The notes beneath the pieces are model-generated. The model was not told the DNA's origin, did not search any database, and worked only from the letters and a program-made list of their open reading frames with translations. The position numbers and the translations under genes are program-made. From Lepisosteus oculatus (Eukaryota > Chordata > Actinopteri > Semionotiformes > Lepisosteidae), in assembly GCF_040954835.1 (NCBI RefSeq), contig NC_090698.1, forward strand, positions 2,044,501 to 2,108,500: a stretch of 64,000 nucleotides of DNA, read 5' to 3'. Within the stretch, counting starts at the first letter, position 1. The number at the start of each line of letters is the position of its first letter. Shown here in pieces: positions 55,701 through 64,000 of the stretch.

Positions 55701-58700
55701 GAGATAGGAGTGGGGTGGGATGAACTTGAGTGGGTGGGGTGGGGTGGAGAGAGATAGGAGTGGGGTGGGATGAACTTGAGTGGGTGGGGTGGGGTGGAGA
55801 GAGATAGGAGTGGGGTGGGATGAACTTGAGTGGGTGGGGTGGGGTGGAGAGAGATAGGAGTGGGGTGGGATGAACTTGAGTGGGTGGGGTGGGGTGGAGA
55901 GAGATAGGAGTGGGGTGGGATGAACTTGAGTGGGTGGGGTGGGGTGGAGAGAGATAGGAGTGGGGTGGGATGAACTTGAGTGGGTGGGGTGGAGAGAGAG
56001 AGGAGTGGGGTGGGATGAACTTGAGTGGGTGGGGTGGGGTGGAGAGAGAGAGGAGTGGGGTGGGATGAACTTGAGTGGGTGGGGTGGGGTGGAGAGAGAG
56101 AGGAGTGGGGTGGGATGAACTTGAGTGGGTGGGGTGGGGTGGAGAGAGAGAGGAGTGGGGTGGGATGAACTTGAGTGGGTGGGGTGGGGTGGAGAGAGAG
56201 AGGAGTGGGGTGGGATGAACTTGAGTGGGTGGGGTGGGGTGGAGAGAGAGAGGAGTGGGGTGGGATGAACTTGAGTGGGTGGGGTGGGGTGGAGAGAGAG
56301 AGGAGTGGGGTGGGATGAACTTGAGTGGGTGGGGTGGAGAGAGAGAGGAGTGGGGTGGGATGAACTTGAGTGGGTGGGGTGGGGTGGAGAGAGAGAGGAG
56401 TGGGGTGGGATGAACTTGAGTGGGTGGGGTGGGGTGGAGAGAGAGAGGAGTGGGGTGGGATGAACTTGAGTGGGTGGGGTGGAGAGAGAGAGGAGTGGGG
56501 TGGGATGAACTTGAGTGGGTGGGGTGGAGAGAGAGAGGAGTGGGGTGGGATGAACTTGAGTGGGTGGGGTGGGGTGGAGAGAGATAGTAGTGGGGGTGGG
56601 ATGAACTTGAGTGCAGCCGCCCTGTCCGTCTCGGTCCATCTCTCGGCCTCGTCCGGTCCACACGCGCTCCCGCTGCCCCTCTCAGCCCCGGTCTCCGCCT
56701 GTCCCGTCCTCAGAGAAGTGCGAGGCCCCGGTCAAGGTGGGGTTGTGCCGGGCCTCCATTCCACGCTACTTCTACAACAAGACCACCCACACCTGCCATC
56801 TGTTCATCTACGGGGGTTGCCACGGAAACCAGAACAATTACCTCTCGGAGGAGGAGTGCCTGGCCTCCTGTCAAGGTGAGCATCTCGCCGTGCAGTTATT
56901 CGCTATAATAACCCTCAGGACAGGACCCAGCGTGTCAGCTTGTTCCACACTCCCGCCACCCCTTGTGTAAAGACGTGCACTTTCAGAGTCCATGCCTTTG
57001 AGGGTTTAGGATAGTACTGGGGCCTTTTTATCTTCTCTATTTAAGATAAAACAATACTCTGTTCCTCTCCCTTAAGTCCAGGAATATAGCTCGTTGTTTT
57101 TGAAGGAGGAGGAGGTAGCTTGTACTGTTCTGTTTGAACTGCTTAATACATAACAGATGAGAAATGTCCTTTAAGGAAGAGACAGTGTGGTTTAAGATGG
57201 GGCCCGTGTGTCAACAGAGCAGAGAGAATTAAATCCAGTGTGGGCAATACTGTTAAAAGCTGCTTGTTCTTTCACAGTTTCAGTCATCCCTGTGCCCAAG
57301 AAAACGGCCACTGACTCTTCCAAAGAGTACCATGGTATGTGTGTTTGTCCTTTTCATCATTCCCTTACGCGTAAAGACTGGACTAAAGGCTGTCTGTCAC
57401 TCTCCGTTTGTCTGTCTCTCTGTCAGTCTGTTCATCTGTTTTAGTATTAAAGTAAAATACGTTTAAAAAATAATTCAGTATTTAAGGTACGTTGACTTTA
57501 TAATAAAATTCAGCACTTCACATACATAAGGCTCTTTGTTTTTGGTGTTTATTACTGTCAGGACTCATGCACTGAAACACTCCTAATTCCATAACCAAGG
57601 TGCTGTGCTTTTCGCTGCTTTCTCGTCCCAGAGCTCTTTGAACTTGCGCTTCAGCCTGGACACATATTCCTTTCACCCCAAGCGCTGTGTTTCAGCTCGT
57701 TAAAGTCCATAACCCTGCAATCACCCTGAACTCCAGAGAGCAAGGAACACGGCCCACTTAACTGGAACCTAGTCTCCACATTCAAAACAAAGAGCCCTCT
57801 GTGTGCACTAGGTGGCGCTGTTCTGCCAGAGCACAGTAATGTACAGAGACAGGAGCTGCTGCTGCGCTAAGCTTCCTCTCTCTCCCTGAACAGACTCCTG
57901 CCTGGCCTCACCCAAGGTCGGACCCTGCCGCGGCGCCTTCCCCGCCTTCTTCTTCAGCCCCAGCACCCAGGACTGCCTGCCCTTCACCTATGGGGGTTGC
58001 CAGGGCAACCAGAACCGCTACAGCAGCGCGCAGGAGTGCCTGGCCCACTGCGTGGGGTCGCAAGGTACCGACTGGAGCGGAGCGGTCCAGACAGATAGTG
58101 AGACAGGCTGCGAAATCCAGCTGGGAGTAGCTTACAGGTTCACTTGAAGTAGCACGACCGCGGGGCGAGCGCGTGAGTTTTCCCTCCAGATCCGTTTTTC
58201 ATGAGAGGACGGCCCAGGTGCTAGGGGGGCAGGAATGTCTCGTTGCCATGACGTAGGCACCGCTAACCTCGTGCAGCAATGGCGGACGTGAGTGGGGCAC
58301 CCCCAGCTGGGGATCGGATTTGCTGGCTTGCCTGCAGCTGTGATCATTCGGATACAAGCAGGCTGATCTTGCCTGGCGAATAAATGAAGCCACCCACAGT
58401 GCAGGAATGTCTCACCTAATGGCAGCTTCGACACAGTGTTCACTGTATATAAGCAATAGGAAGCTGACACTTGTTGTTGTTGTTGCAATCATTGTAGCAA
58501 AGTGGGTTTTTGGCTTGGGTTAGGGTTAGATAGGAGTGGGGTGGGATGAACTTGAGTGGGTGGGGTGGGGCTTGGCTTGGTATTATCGCAGGGAAATAAA
58601 ACCAGACATGAAGGGAGAATCTGAGGCCCAGTTCAAAGCTAGCCGTCGGCTAGAATCTGGCTCATACATTTATTTTTTGCAGGCTATCACAATGGACACG

Positions 58701-59569
58701 GACATCGTTTCACCCCAGGTAAGACTTGAGTAACCACTAGCATGAGCAGTGCGAATTGGATCAGCTTGTTTTCCATCTCGGAGTTACTGGGATCCCTTCA
58801 GGGCAGATCTAGTTGGACTAGCTCGTGCGTAAGGAACTTTGAGTAAGACAGCAGAAGGGCCAAATAGTTTATGAAGATGAAGAATTAAGAAAAACACAAG
58901 GAGGAAGAAATGATCTATAAAGTTCATCTATAAAGGAATAGAGTGCAATGAACTCCAGATGCAGGTGGAAAGGTGACTAGAAAGCTGAGAGTGAGAGATG
59001 GAGGCTCAAATGAAAAACAAAAGGATTTTTTCCAGTTCTGGATTGATTACTATTAGCATAGAAGAGCTGAAGGAGTTAATGGGTGGTCAACACCACTCTT
59101 CCTGCAGTCACGTAAGACAGAAGTCTTCTCATGGGAGAGTTGCTGATGCTGTGCCCATTCATAAGACTGACAAAACTAAGCCAATTAATTTTAGACCAAC
59201 AGCTCTGACTTCTGTTGCAGTACGATTGTGGCAATAATAGAGAGAACTTAACTGAGCATCACCTCTCTGACAATATGATTCTAGAGGACAGTCGACGTGC
59301 TTAAATTGTTCCCGGAGTTAAATGTTGATTGGACAACATTGCTTATTTCCGAATCCCATGCAGAGTATGTTCATTAAACCACAGCTTGTCTCTCGTCTCT
59401 CTTCCCTCTGGAAGCCTTCATCATGGCCACCACTCTGGCCATCATGACGGGACTGCTGGTCCTGGCCCTGATCCTGCTGTCGCTCAGGAAGGTGCGCCGC
59501 CGCCTGCACAGCCGGCGGGACGACAAGGAGGAGCTGCTGCCCCGAGAGGACTCTTCCCAGAAGGCCTGA
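43349..59569 (+). CDS. spint2: Spint2/HAI-2-like Kunitz protease inhibitor (whole coding span, 9 exons)
   Basis: Coding exons: 43349-43733, 48444-48614, 53165-53227, 53619-53669, 56714-56875, 57278-57334, 57894-58064, 58683-58718 and 59415-59569. They join to 1251 nt (416 aa plus stop) with GT/AG at every junction. Domains seen: signal peptide (about 1-22), MANSC domain with eight cysteines (about 30-115), Kunitz 1 (131-181), two linker exons, Kunitz 2 (226-276), linker, Kunitz 3 (299-349), one transmembrane helix (about 367-389), and a basic then acidic cytoplasmic tail. The P1 position of all three Kunitz domains is Arg (141, 236, 309), which in this family predicts inhibition of trypsin-like serine proteases at the cell surface (matriptase, prostasin and HGF activator are the known HAI targets). 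Spint1 is less likely because there is no LDL-receptor class A domain between the Kunitz units, and because ppp1r14a lies next door as in mammals. Mammalian SPINT2 has two Kunitz domains and no MANSC domain, so this architecture is larger. The start at 43349 was preferred over the in-frame ATG at 43319 because a signal peptide follows directly and its context (gacaATGg) is good. Confidence 0.9.
45930..46125 (+). repeat. LINE-remnant repeat family, copy in spint2 intron 1
   Basis: ACACGAAGGGTTGTAGGTGT, then CTGGGACAAGCTGCC and GACTGGATGGGATTCTGGGA. The frame reads RRVVGVWDKLPCHVVTADDT, then LASFNKDW. It ends with GACCAACTGGCCTCCTCCC, as in the family. Confidence 0.55.
47903..48125 (-). mobile_element. 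spint2 intron 1: L2-like LINE 3' end, short
   Basis: The plus strand shows GCTTTATTTTATATAGCGCC, then TTCTCAAAGTGCTTTACA, the complement of the LINE tail. The block TTTTGAGTCTGGATGTGAAA also matches the 62.9-63.2 kb copy. It lies in spint2 intron 1, about 300 bp before the Kunitz 1 exon. Confidence 0.65.
48165..48300 (-). repeat. LINE-remnant repeat family, inverted copy
   Basis: The plus strand, GATCCCAGGATCTCATCCAG, then GGAAGCTTGTTCCACTCTCC and CACCACCCTTCG, is the reverse complement of the 17.8-18.0 kb element. It ends 140 bp before the spint2 Kunitz 1 exon. Confidence 0.55.
48444..48614 (+). CDS. spint2: spint2 exon 2: Kunitz domain 1
   Basis: Acceptor ctctctcag|CT and donor AAAG|gtgagt; phase 1 at both ends, 57 residues (129-185). 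Six Kunitz cysteines are at 131, 140, 156, 164, 177 and 181. The reactive loop reads GPCRAAFPR with P1 Arg141, and the canonical FTYGGCEGNANNY core is present. An NQT sequon lies at residue 153. All features expected of a functional BPTI/Kunitz inhibitor are present. Confidence 0.95.
48615..53164 (+). other. spint2: spint2 intron 2
   Basis: 4.55-kb intron between the Kunitz 1 exon and the first linker exon. Nothing coding or clearly repetitive was recognised. A plus-strand open frame at 52618-52881 starts with a hydrophobic segment but has no family resemblance. Confidence 0.6.
53165..53227 (+). CDS. spint2: spint2 exon 3: linker
   Basis: A 63-nt exon, phase 1 on both sides, with acceptor ctctccccag and donor AATG|gtaagt. 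It encodes 21 residues (186-206), rich in Ala/Pro with a basic SRRM motif, and has no domain. It is called from strong splice sites and a compatible phase. A short linker exon like this could be skipped without a frameshift. A GC-rich intron lies on both sides. Confidence 0.75.
53619..53669 (+). CDS. spint2: spint2 exon 4: acidic linker
   Basis: A 51-nt exon with acceptor tcttcccag and donor GCAG|gtaagt, phase 1 to phase 1. It encodes 17 mostly acidic residues (207-223, ADLPEGDGKTMPGDEYA). It precedes the intron that carries the large minisatellite. The support is splice-site quality and preserved phase; there is no conserved domain. Confidence 0.75.
53812..56613 (+). repeat. 50-bp G-rich minisatellite in spint2 intron 4
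   Basis: About 56 tandem copies of a roughly 50-bp unit (core GGATGAACTTGAGTGGGTGG, then GGTGGGGTGG, AGAGAGATAG and GAGTGGGGTG). Length variants arise from one or two GGGGT blocks and from GATAG versus GAGAG forms; the GAGAG form dominates after about 55990. The plus strand is almost pyrimidine-free. The reverse strand therefore has no stop codons in at least two frames for about 3 kb, giving false open frames of over 1,000 codons. The array fills most of the 53670-56713 intron and ends about 100 bp before the Kunitz 2 exon. Confidence 0.97.
56714..56875 (+). CDS. spint2: spint2 exon 5: Kunitz domain 2
   Basis: Acceptor cccgtcctcag|AG and donor CAAG|gtgagc, 54 residues (224-277), phase 1 on both sides. 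Reactive loop GLCRASIPR with P1 Arg236; core IYGGCHGNQNNY; six cysteines. A sequon (NKT) is at residue 245. The exon begins only about 100 bp after the end of the intronic minisatellite. The loop resembles human HAI-2 Kunitz 1 (CRASMPR, recalled family knowledge). Confidence 0.95.
56925..57095 (-). repeat. LINE-remnant repeat family, inverted copy
   Basis: The plus strand, GTCAGCTTGTTCCACACTCC, then CGCCACCCCTTGTGTAAAG, is again the complement of the family core. It lies in spint2 intron 5. Confidence 0.5.
57278..57334 (+). CDS. spint2: spint2 exon 6: linker
   Basis: A 57-nt exon with acceptor gttctttcacag and donor CATG|gtatgt, phase 1 to phase 1. It encodes 19 residues (278-296, VSVIPVPKK followed by TATDSSKEYH). 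This linker separates Kunitz 2 from Kunitz 3. No domain is recognised; the exon rests on splice signals and reading phase. Confidence 0.75.
57894..58064 (+). CDS. spint2: spint2 exon 7: Kunitz domain 3
   Basis: Acceptor ctccctgaacag|AC. Encodes residues 297-353 with six cysteines, reactive loop GPCRGAFPA with P1 Arg309, and core FTYGGCQGNQNRY. The end was placed at CAAG|gtaccg because the other Kunitz exons end at the same point, but this donor is weak (no G at +5). A second donor, GATA|gtgaga at 58097/58098, also keeps phase 1 and would add 11 residues (427 aa in total). Either boundary gives an open frame. Confidence 0.9.
58528..58571 (+). repeat. Orphan copy of the 50-bp minisatellite unit
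   Basis: A single almost complete unit (AGATAGGAGTGGGGTGGGAT followed by GAACTTGAGTGGGTGGGGTGGGG) lies in spint2 intron 7, 1.9 kb beyond the end of the main array. It is preceded by GGGTTAGGGTTAG. No further copies adjoin it. Confidence 0.9.
58683..58718 (+). CDS. spint2: spint2 exon 8: His/Gly-rich juxtamembrane micro-exon
   Basis: A 36-nt exon with strong acceptor tattttttgcag and donor CCAG|gtaaga, phase 1 to phase 1. It encodes 12 residues (354-365, GYHNGHGHRFTP) just outside the membrane helix. The splice sites are good, but an exon this short cannot be proved by coding content. Skipping it would leave the frame intact. Confidence 0.7.
59415..59569 (+). CDS. spint2: spint2 exon 9: transmembrane helix and cytoplasmic tail
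   Basis: Acceptor cttccctctggaag|CC. Encodes residues 366-416 and the stop TGA at 59567-59569. The helix (about FIMATTLAIMTGLLVLALIL and on) is followed by a stop-transfer stretch, KVRRRLHSRR, and by DDKEELLPRED. The DDKE(E/Q)L motif resembles the tail of mammalian HAI-2. This makes the product a type I membrane protein with the inhibitory domains outside the cell. Confidence 0.9.
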
Positions 59570-62085
59570 GGGGTGACGCGCAGTCCCGCCTCGCTTCCCA
59601 GAATTCCCCACTGTCGGCACCCTTGCCCCCTCCTGCTCACTTCTGCAACACAGGGCCTGTCGCAACTCTCCCTCGCCCCCTCCAGCCCCTGATCTCCCTC
59701 TCTCTTCGAACCCTCACTCCTCTTTTGTAGCACGATGCTCTGCTGCCTGTCAGTTCCTTCCCCTTTCCCTATAGCAGAGAACGCATGCCCTCCTCAGTGC
59801 GGTGCAGAAAGTGCCGTCCCATTTTCTCCACTGGCCTGTCTCCCAAACCCACGTCTCTACTCTAACCTACGTCCGAACAGGATGCAGCAGTGCGCTAGGT
59901 GTCGGCCGACATGGTCCATTTCTGTTGCCCAAGCAAGCAGGTGTCGTCCTGCTGATCACGATCCGCAGCTTCCCTTCCCAGCTAAGAAAAATGTCCGTGG
60001 TCTCCTGGCAGCTGCGCTCCACCTTTCTTTTTCCCCCGCGATCAGCATTTTTATTGCAGCTCCCATTTTCTCGAGTAGGAGAAGGGCCCAGAAATTCGTT
60101 CAGGGGTGTTGTCCCGCTGTCCTGGTAAAAGAAAAGGCAGCCAGGAAGAAAAAGACTTCAGCTAGAAAAATGATTTCTAAATGGAAACAACCGCAGCTCT
60201 GCTGGACGGAACATGAGGCACGAACAGGCTAGTAATGACAGCTCCAGCTGCGCAATTTACAACAACAAAAAAAAAAGCGTTAAGGAATTTGCTTTGTGCT
60301 GGACAGGGAAAGTTTTTTTAGAATGTCTCAATGGCTGCAAACGGCAGGAATTGATAAAAAAATTAACCTTGTATTCTGCCTGGGAGCGACTGGTCTCGTC
60401 CACCATTATTCTTAACCCGTTGGTTTGTGAACCTGAAGGCCAGTGTGTCATCACTTCCTGTGGGCGTGACCTTTGACCCCCAGATTGTGTGCCAGGTTGA
60501 AGTGTCCAGTCTGTAGAGGTGGCGTCACACGCAGAGATGTGTTGCCTTAGGCTGCGATGGGAGAGGTTATTGTGGGAACAACCTCTTCTTCCTCTGGTTT
60601 TGTTTTGAAGTTCCTTATTTTACGGTTTGACACCCAGTAAAGCTGCCAGTGAAGTTCTGTCGCAGTCGCTCTGTTCCTCGCCCACTGCTTCCCATGGCAC
60701 CAGTTCCACAGGAAACACAGGGGTTGGCGTGACACTGGGAGGTTCATGGAAGGATCGGAACAACACGAATAACGGCAGTTAACACAGACACTGTTAACTA
60801 GGTCTTCTGTGCAAAGGACAGACAATCATAATGACCTTCCTGTAACAGCTGCTTTAAAAATCAAAGCCCAGCAACTGGCCGGCATTATCCCTTATCAATA
60901 GTCCCTCGGAATCTTCGTTTGGAGGACCCGTTGTTTATAATTAGGCAGTAGCTGATGTGTTGGTTCTGTTATAAGCCTTTCAATCACGGGTGTTGGAGCA
61001 GCTTAATTGATATCATGATGGTTTAGACCTAAACACTGCTTTTTGAGGTCCTTCTCATCCCCATTGTGAAGCTGTTCTTAGCTCTAATGCATACAAATAA
61101 AAAGGTTTCACAAGCTTTTTGTCTGCTGGATCATTAAGCAGCCTTAAGGTTTTCTTATTTTGTGTTGCATTAGGTTTCAGTGAGTCTATCAGCGCCATGT
61201 CAGCCTGCTGGGCTTATTCTGCACAACAGTGGTGCCACTTGTGCACTGAAGGCCCTGCAGGTGAAAAGCTATTATTTCCAAGAGCACCTGGCTCTTCCGT
61301 CTCTGGACAGACAGCATCCAGCTCAGCTCCTGGCTGTCAGTCCACCCTCGTCCCACAGGGGAGTTAGGTGTCAGGCGAATCCACACCGACCCGTGTCTAC
61401 AGGCCCCCAGACTGCACTGAGGACAGCAGTGCATCTGTTCTGTAAGCAGTGGACAGACCTAAAAACAGCCAAAGTGCGCAAATTAATAGATTGGCTGACA
61501 AGCAAGAAACAGCAGAGCCCGTGTTCTGCTAGATCCGCATTCTGACACACCAGGGATAGAACACTTTTCCAGTCATGTCTTTCTGGTGTTTTTCCACAAT
61601 CCTTTTCCGTCTTCGTTTTTAAAGATAAAACTTAAAGAGAAACGTCACTTTTACAATATTCAGGGTACATGTAGGTTCTCTTTGTGGTGGCGGCTTTCAG
61701 CTTTTTTTATTCTAAAATATATTTTTCTAGTAGCATTTTTGCTCTAGACGGTGAACACTAACAGAGAGAGCAGCACTGAAGCTGTTTTAAAAAGGGTGTC
61801 AAGTTTCTTTTAAGTTCATTGGTATCGATGATTGTTTCATGAGCTGATATTCTGTCTTGTTGGATATGTGAAAGTTATTTGTACTGCTCATGATTTGTTT
61901 GATGAATTTTTTCCCTTTTTTTCAGTCTTTTATCACATAATTGTCCCTTTCATCTCACAGAGATGAAGGCAAAGGGGTTCATTGTGAACTACATTCACAA
62001 GTCAGTTTAATATTGATTTTAAATCGTTTTAAGTTTGTACTGATGTTTCAGTCTCTAATCCAAATAAAAAAGTAATCTAAAGAAA
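59570..62085 (+). other. spint2: spint2 3' UTR with two candidate poly(A) signals
   Basis: No coding sequence is recognised downstream of the stop. AATAAA hexamers occur at 61096-61101 (followed by a GT-rich stretch) and at 62063-62068. Either would end the transcript, giving a 3' UTR of about 1.5 or 2.5 kb. The choice needs transcript data. Confidence 0.45.
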
Positions 62086-62859
62086 ACTGTATCTGAGCCT
62101 TTCATGTAGAAATTTAATTACAACGATTCTTTTCAGCTACTGTTGATTTTGATATTCTGCTTTTAAGATTTTCCATTTTTACAATCTGAAGTAAGCACAA
62201 AATTATAAATTCCAGCTGAAGACTCAAGAATACTGAGTACTGAGACTTTAATTTCTGTGAAAAAACATATATCAAATGATGTATTCACTGTGTAGCTTCC
62301 AAAAATATCATTTGTGAGCATTCAATTATCCTGTAAAATTCCAAACGTTCAGTAACCCCTTTAAATTCCCTCAGAATTTGTCAAATTTGTAGCAGCTGTT
62401 CAAAATAATCCATTTTAAGGTTTTTTGTAAACCGAAGTGGTGATTTTAACAGGCTGCAGTTCACCACCATTCTAACCACAAGAGGGCACTGTTTCGAGGC
62501 GGATGACAGAAAGGCAGTCGGTAGCAGGTCAGTTCAGTCTAGACAAATTATCAAGAATCGTAGCAACAAAATGTTTGTGATTAATCAAATGTCAACATTG
62601 TAGATACAATGGATTTTGTTAATTGTGCCCAAGATTAAATTATAATCTTATAATAATAAAGAACATAAGGATAATTGGATCTAATGACTGAATCTTATTA
62701 GAATTTGGGGTCTAGAACAGAAATTTTAATTAAAATATTTAGAAGTTAAAATATGAAGCAGCCCTTTATTCAAGAGGGATGGAGGCTGTCTGGAGTTAAC
62801 TGAGTATCCAGCTGTTTGCCATTCCCGACGGTACGAGGTCGGGTATGAATTCTGGGATA

Positions 62860-63205
62860 ATAAACTTTATTTTATATAGCGCCTTTAAACGCGGTTTCTC
62901 AAAGCGCTTTACAGAATGACAACAGCAACAACAGAAATGAAAAATACACAAGATAAACACGATGAGAATACACAGAGGAGACAGTAGATGGTCGTATTAT
63001 GTATAGTAGGAGCAGAGGGGTAAAGAACAGAACCAGTTCAGTAAAGGCCCTTCTGAAGAAGGGTTTGAGTCTGGATTTGAAGGAGTTTAGAGAAGGCGAC
63101 TCTCTGATATCCTTGGGGAGAGAGTTACAGAACTTAAGGGCAGAACAGGAGAAGGCCCTGTCACCCATAGAGTGTAGGCGGGCTTGGGGGACAGTTAGGA
63201 GCATT
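62860..63205 (-). mobile_element. L2-like LINE 3' end
   Basis: The minus strand encodes LLTVPQARLHSMGDRAFSCS, then LPKDIRESPSLNSFKSRLK, the C-terminus of the same LINE family as at 41.8-42.7 kb. The terminal tail is CTGTAAAGCGCTTTGAGAAA, then GGCGCTATATAAAATAAAG. It is 5'-truncated, as is usual for LINEs. Confidence 0.75.
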
Positions 63206-63289
63206 TTAAATAAAAATGCTTCTACAAGTTCTAAAATTGGCCCCCGAGATGCTGAAATTATCTCATTTCCAGCTGGTTAAAATCCCCCC

Positions 63290-63650
63290 CCGTCTGCAGT
63301 CCTGCCGCCCGGACCGTGCTGGAGCTCCGGCGCTGCGCTCTCTCTCAGCACCGGGGCAGAGACGCAGCACCAGCGCGACCGGCCCGGCTGGCCCGGCGCC
63401 AGGCCGGGGGCGGAGGTGCGCAGGAAGACCGAGATCGGGGAATTTGAACAGGAAGGACTGGAGCTGTTTTAGCAAAGACAATAAAGGACGGAATCCCGAA
63501 ATAGCTCCGTGGGCTGGGATTCTGGTTGTCGTGGCACGCAGCTCCCCTGATCTGGCGTGGGAGGTGGCGAGTCGGACCTCTGAGCGGAGCGCGGAGCTGA
63601 CTAATTGTTTCACTTCAGTCATTATGAGCTCGAAATGAAAGCCAGACCGC
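63290..63650. other. GC-rich unassigned region near the right edge
   Basis: CpG-dense sequence with frames open on both strands (172 codons minus, 140 plus) and no recognised domain. It may be the promoter or first exon of a next gene beyond the window (in mammals YIF1B follows SPINT2), or part of an unrecognised repeat. The sequence from 63650 to 64000 is also unassigned. Confidence 0.3.
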
Positions 63651-64000
63651 TCACCCCTGTGGTTCAACAGGACCAGGTCTGGAGATGGAGCGTATAAAAA
63701 TATTGGGGGTTCTAATGGACTGGCCTCATCTTCGGGTTTCTTGTAGGTATTCAGTGGCCTGCATAAATCCTCTATATTCATTTACTGTGGTGATTGTCTA
63801 GCAGGTGAACATCCAAAACGTTTGTTTTGCATTGGAAGCTTCCCCGTAAAGTATTGAAGACGTAGAAGTTACCGATGATATATTCAGACAGACAGGACCA
63901 AAGGTCTTTATTTCTTGCCAATTTTGTGTGCCGCCGGGTGGCTGTGGTTCTGCAGAGCTCGGGTCCTGCTGTTCCTTCTTCCTGCTCCTTCCTCATTGTC

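Noticed and set aside
54127..56463. Plus-strand GWGGVEREEWGGMNLS-type repeat peptides
   Set aside because: Same minisatellite read on the other strand; intronic within spint2.
53812..56613. CRISPR-like array of regular repeats
   Set aside because: Units are contiguous without unique spacers and the genome is eukaryotic; it is a minisatellite.
53488..56663. Minus-strand open frames of 1057 and 1027 codons, rich in His/Pro/Ser/Thr
   Set aside because: They are reverse complements of the 50-bp G-rich minisatellite, which lacks stop-forming trinucleotides in any frame. They overlap genuine spint2 splice sites and have no non-repetitive domain.

Overview
The window looks like nuclear DNA of a ray-finned fish: spliced vertebrate genes, large AT-rich non-coding stretches, and many decayed retroelements (L2-like and L1-like LINEs, 5S-rRNA-derived and tRNA-derived SINEs). 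The repeat mix suggests a non-teleost lineage such as gar, bowfin or sturgeon, but that is an inference I could not test.

Two protein-coding genes can be built completely from splice sites and reading phase. They lie head to head, 5.4 kb apart. On the minus strand (23613-37907) is a PPP1R14-family gene, assigned to ppp1r14a (CPI-17, an inhibitor of myosin phosphatase/PP1). It has 4 coding exons and encodes 131 aa. On the plus strand (43349-59569) is a spint2/HAI-2-like membrane-anchored serine protease inhibitor. It has 9 coding exons and encodes 416 aa, in the order signal peptide, eight-cysteine MANSC domain, three Kunitz domains, transmembrane helix and short tail. Mammalian PPP1R14A and SPINT2 are also adjacent and divergent, which supports both names. 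I know of no functional link between the two proteins; the pairing is a positional (syntenic) one.

Layout. 1-10.1 kb: no gene recognised, one possible non-coding first exon near 9.3 kb. 10.1-18.1 kb: dense in repeats, with tRNA-SINEs, a LINE inserted in a tandem repeat, a 66-bp minisatellite, and a diverged tandem duplication of about 1.5 kb whose second copy was split by an L1-like LINE plus a SINE. 18.6-19.0 kb: a CpG-rich, promoter-like island with a full RFX X-box and no assigned gene. 19.9-22.6 kb: a foldback element, minisatellites and a tRNA-like sequence. 23.6-38.1 kb: ppp1r14a with its promoter, and a 10.9-kb first intron holding SINEs and a second foldback element. 38.5-43.3 kb: the intergenic region, with a long 5S-derived SINE, a tRNA-like SINE, an L2-like LINE and CRE-like sites. 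43.3-62.1 kb: spint2, including a 2.8-kb G-rich 50-bp minisatellite in intron 4 with an internal 894-bp higher-order duplication. 62.8-64 kb: an L2-like fragment, then unassigned GC-rich sequence.

The two very long open frames (over 1,000 codons) antisense to the intron 4 minisatellite are repeat artefacts, not genes.
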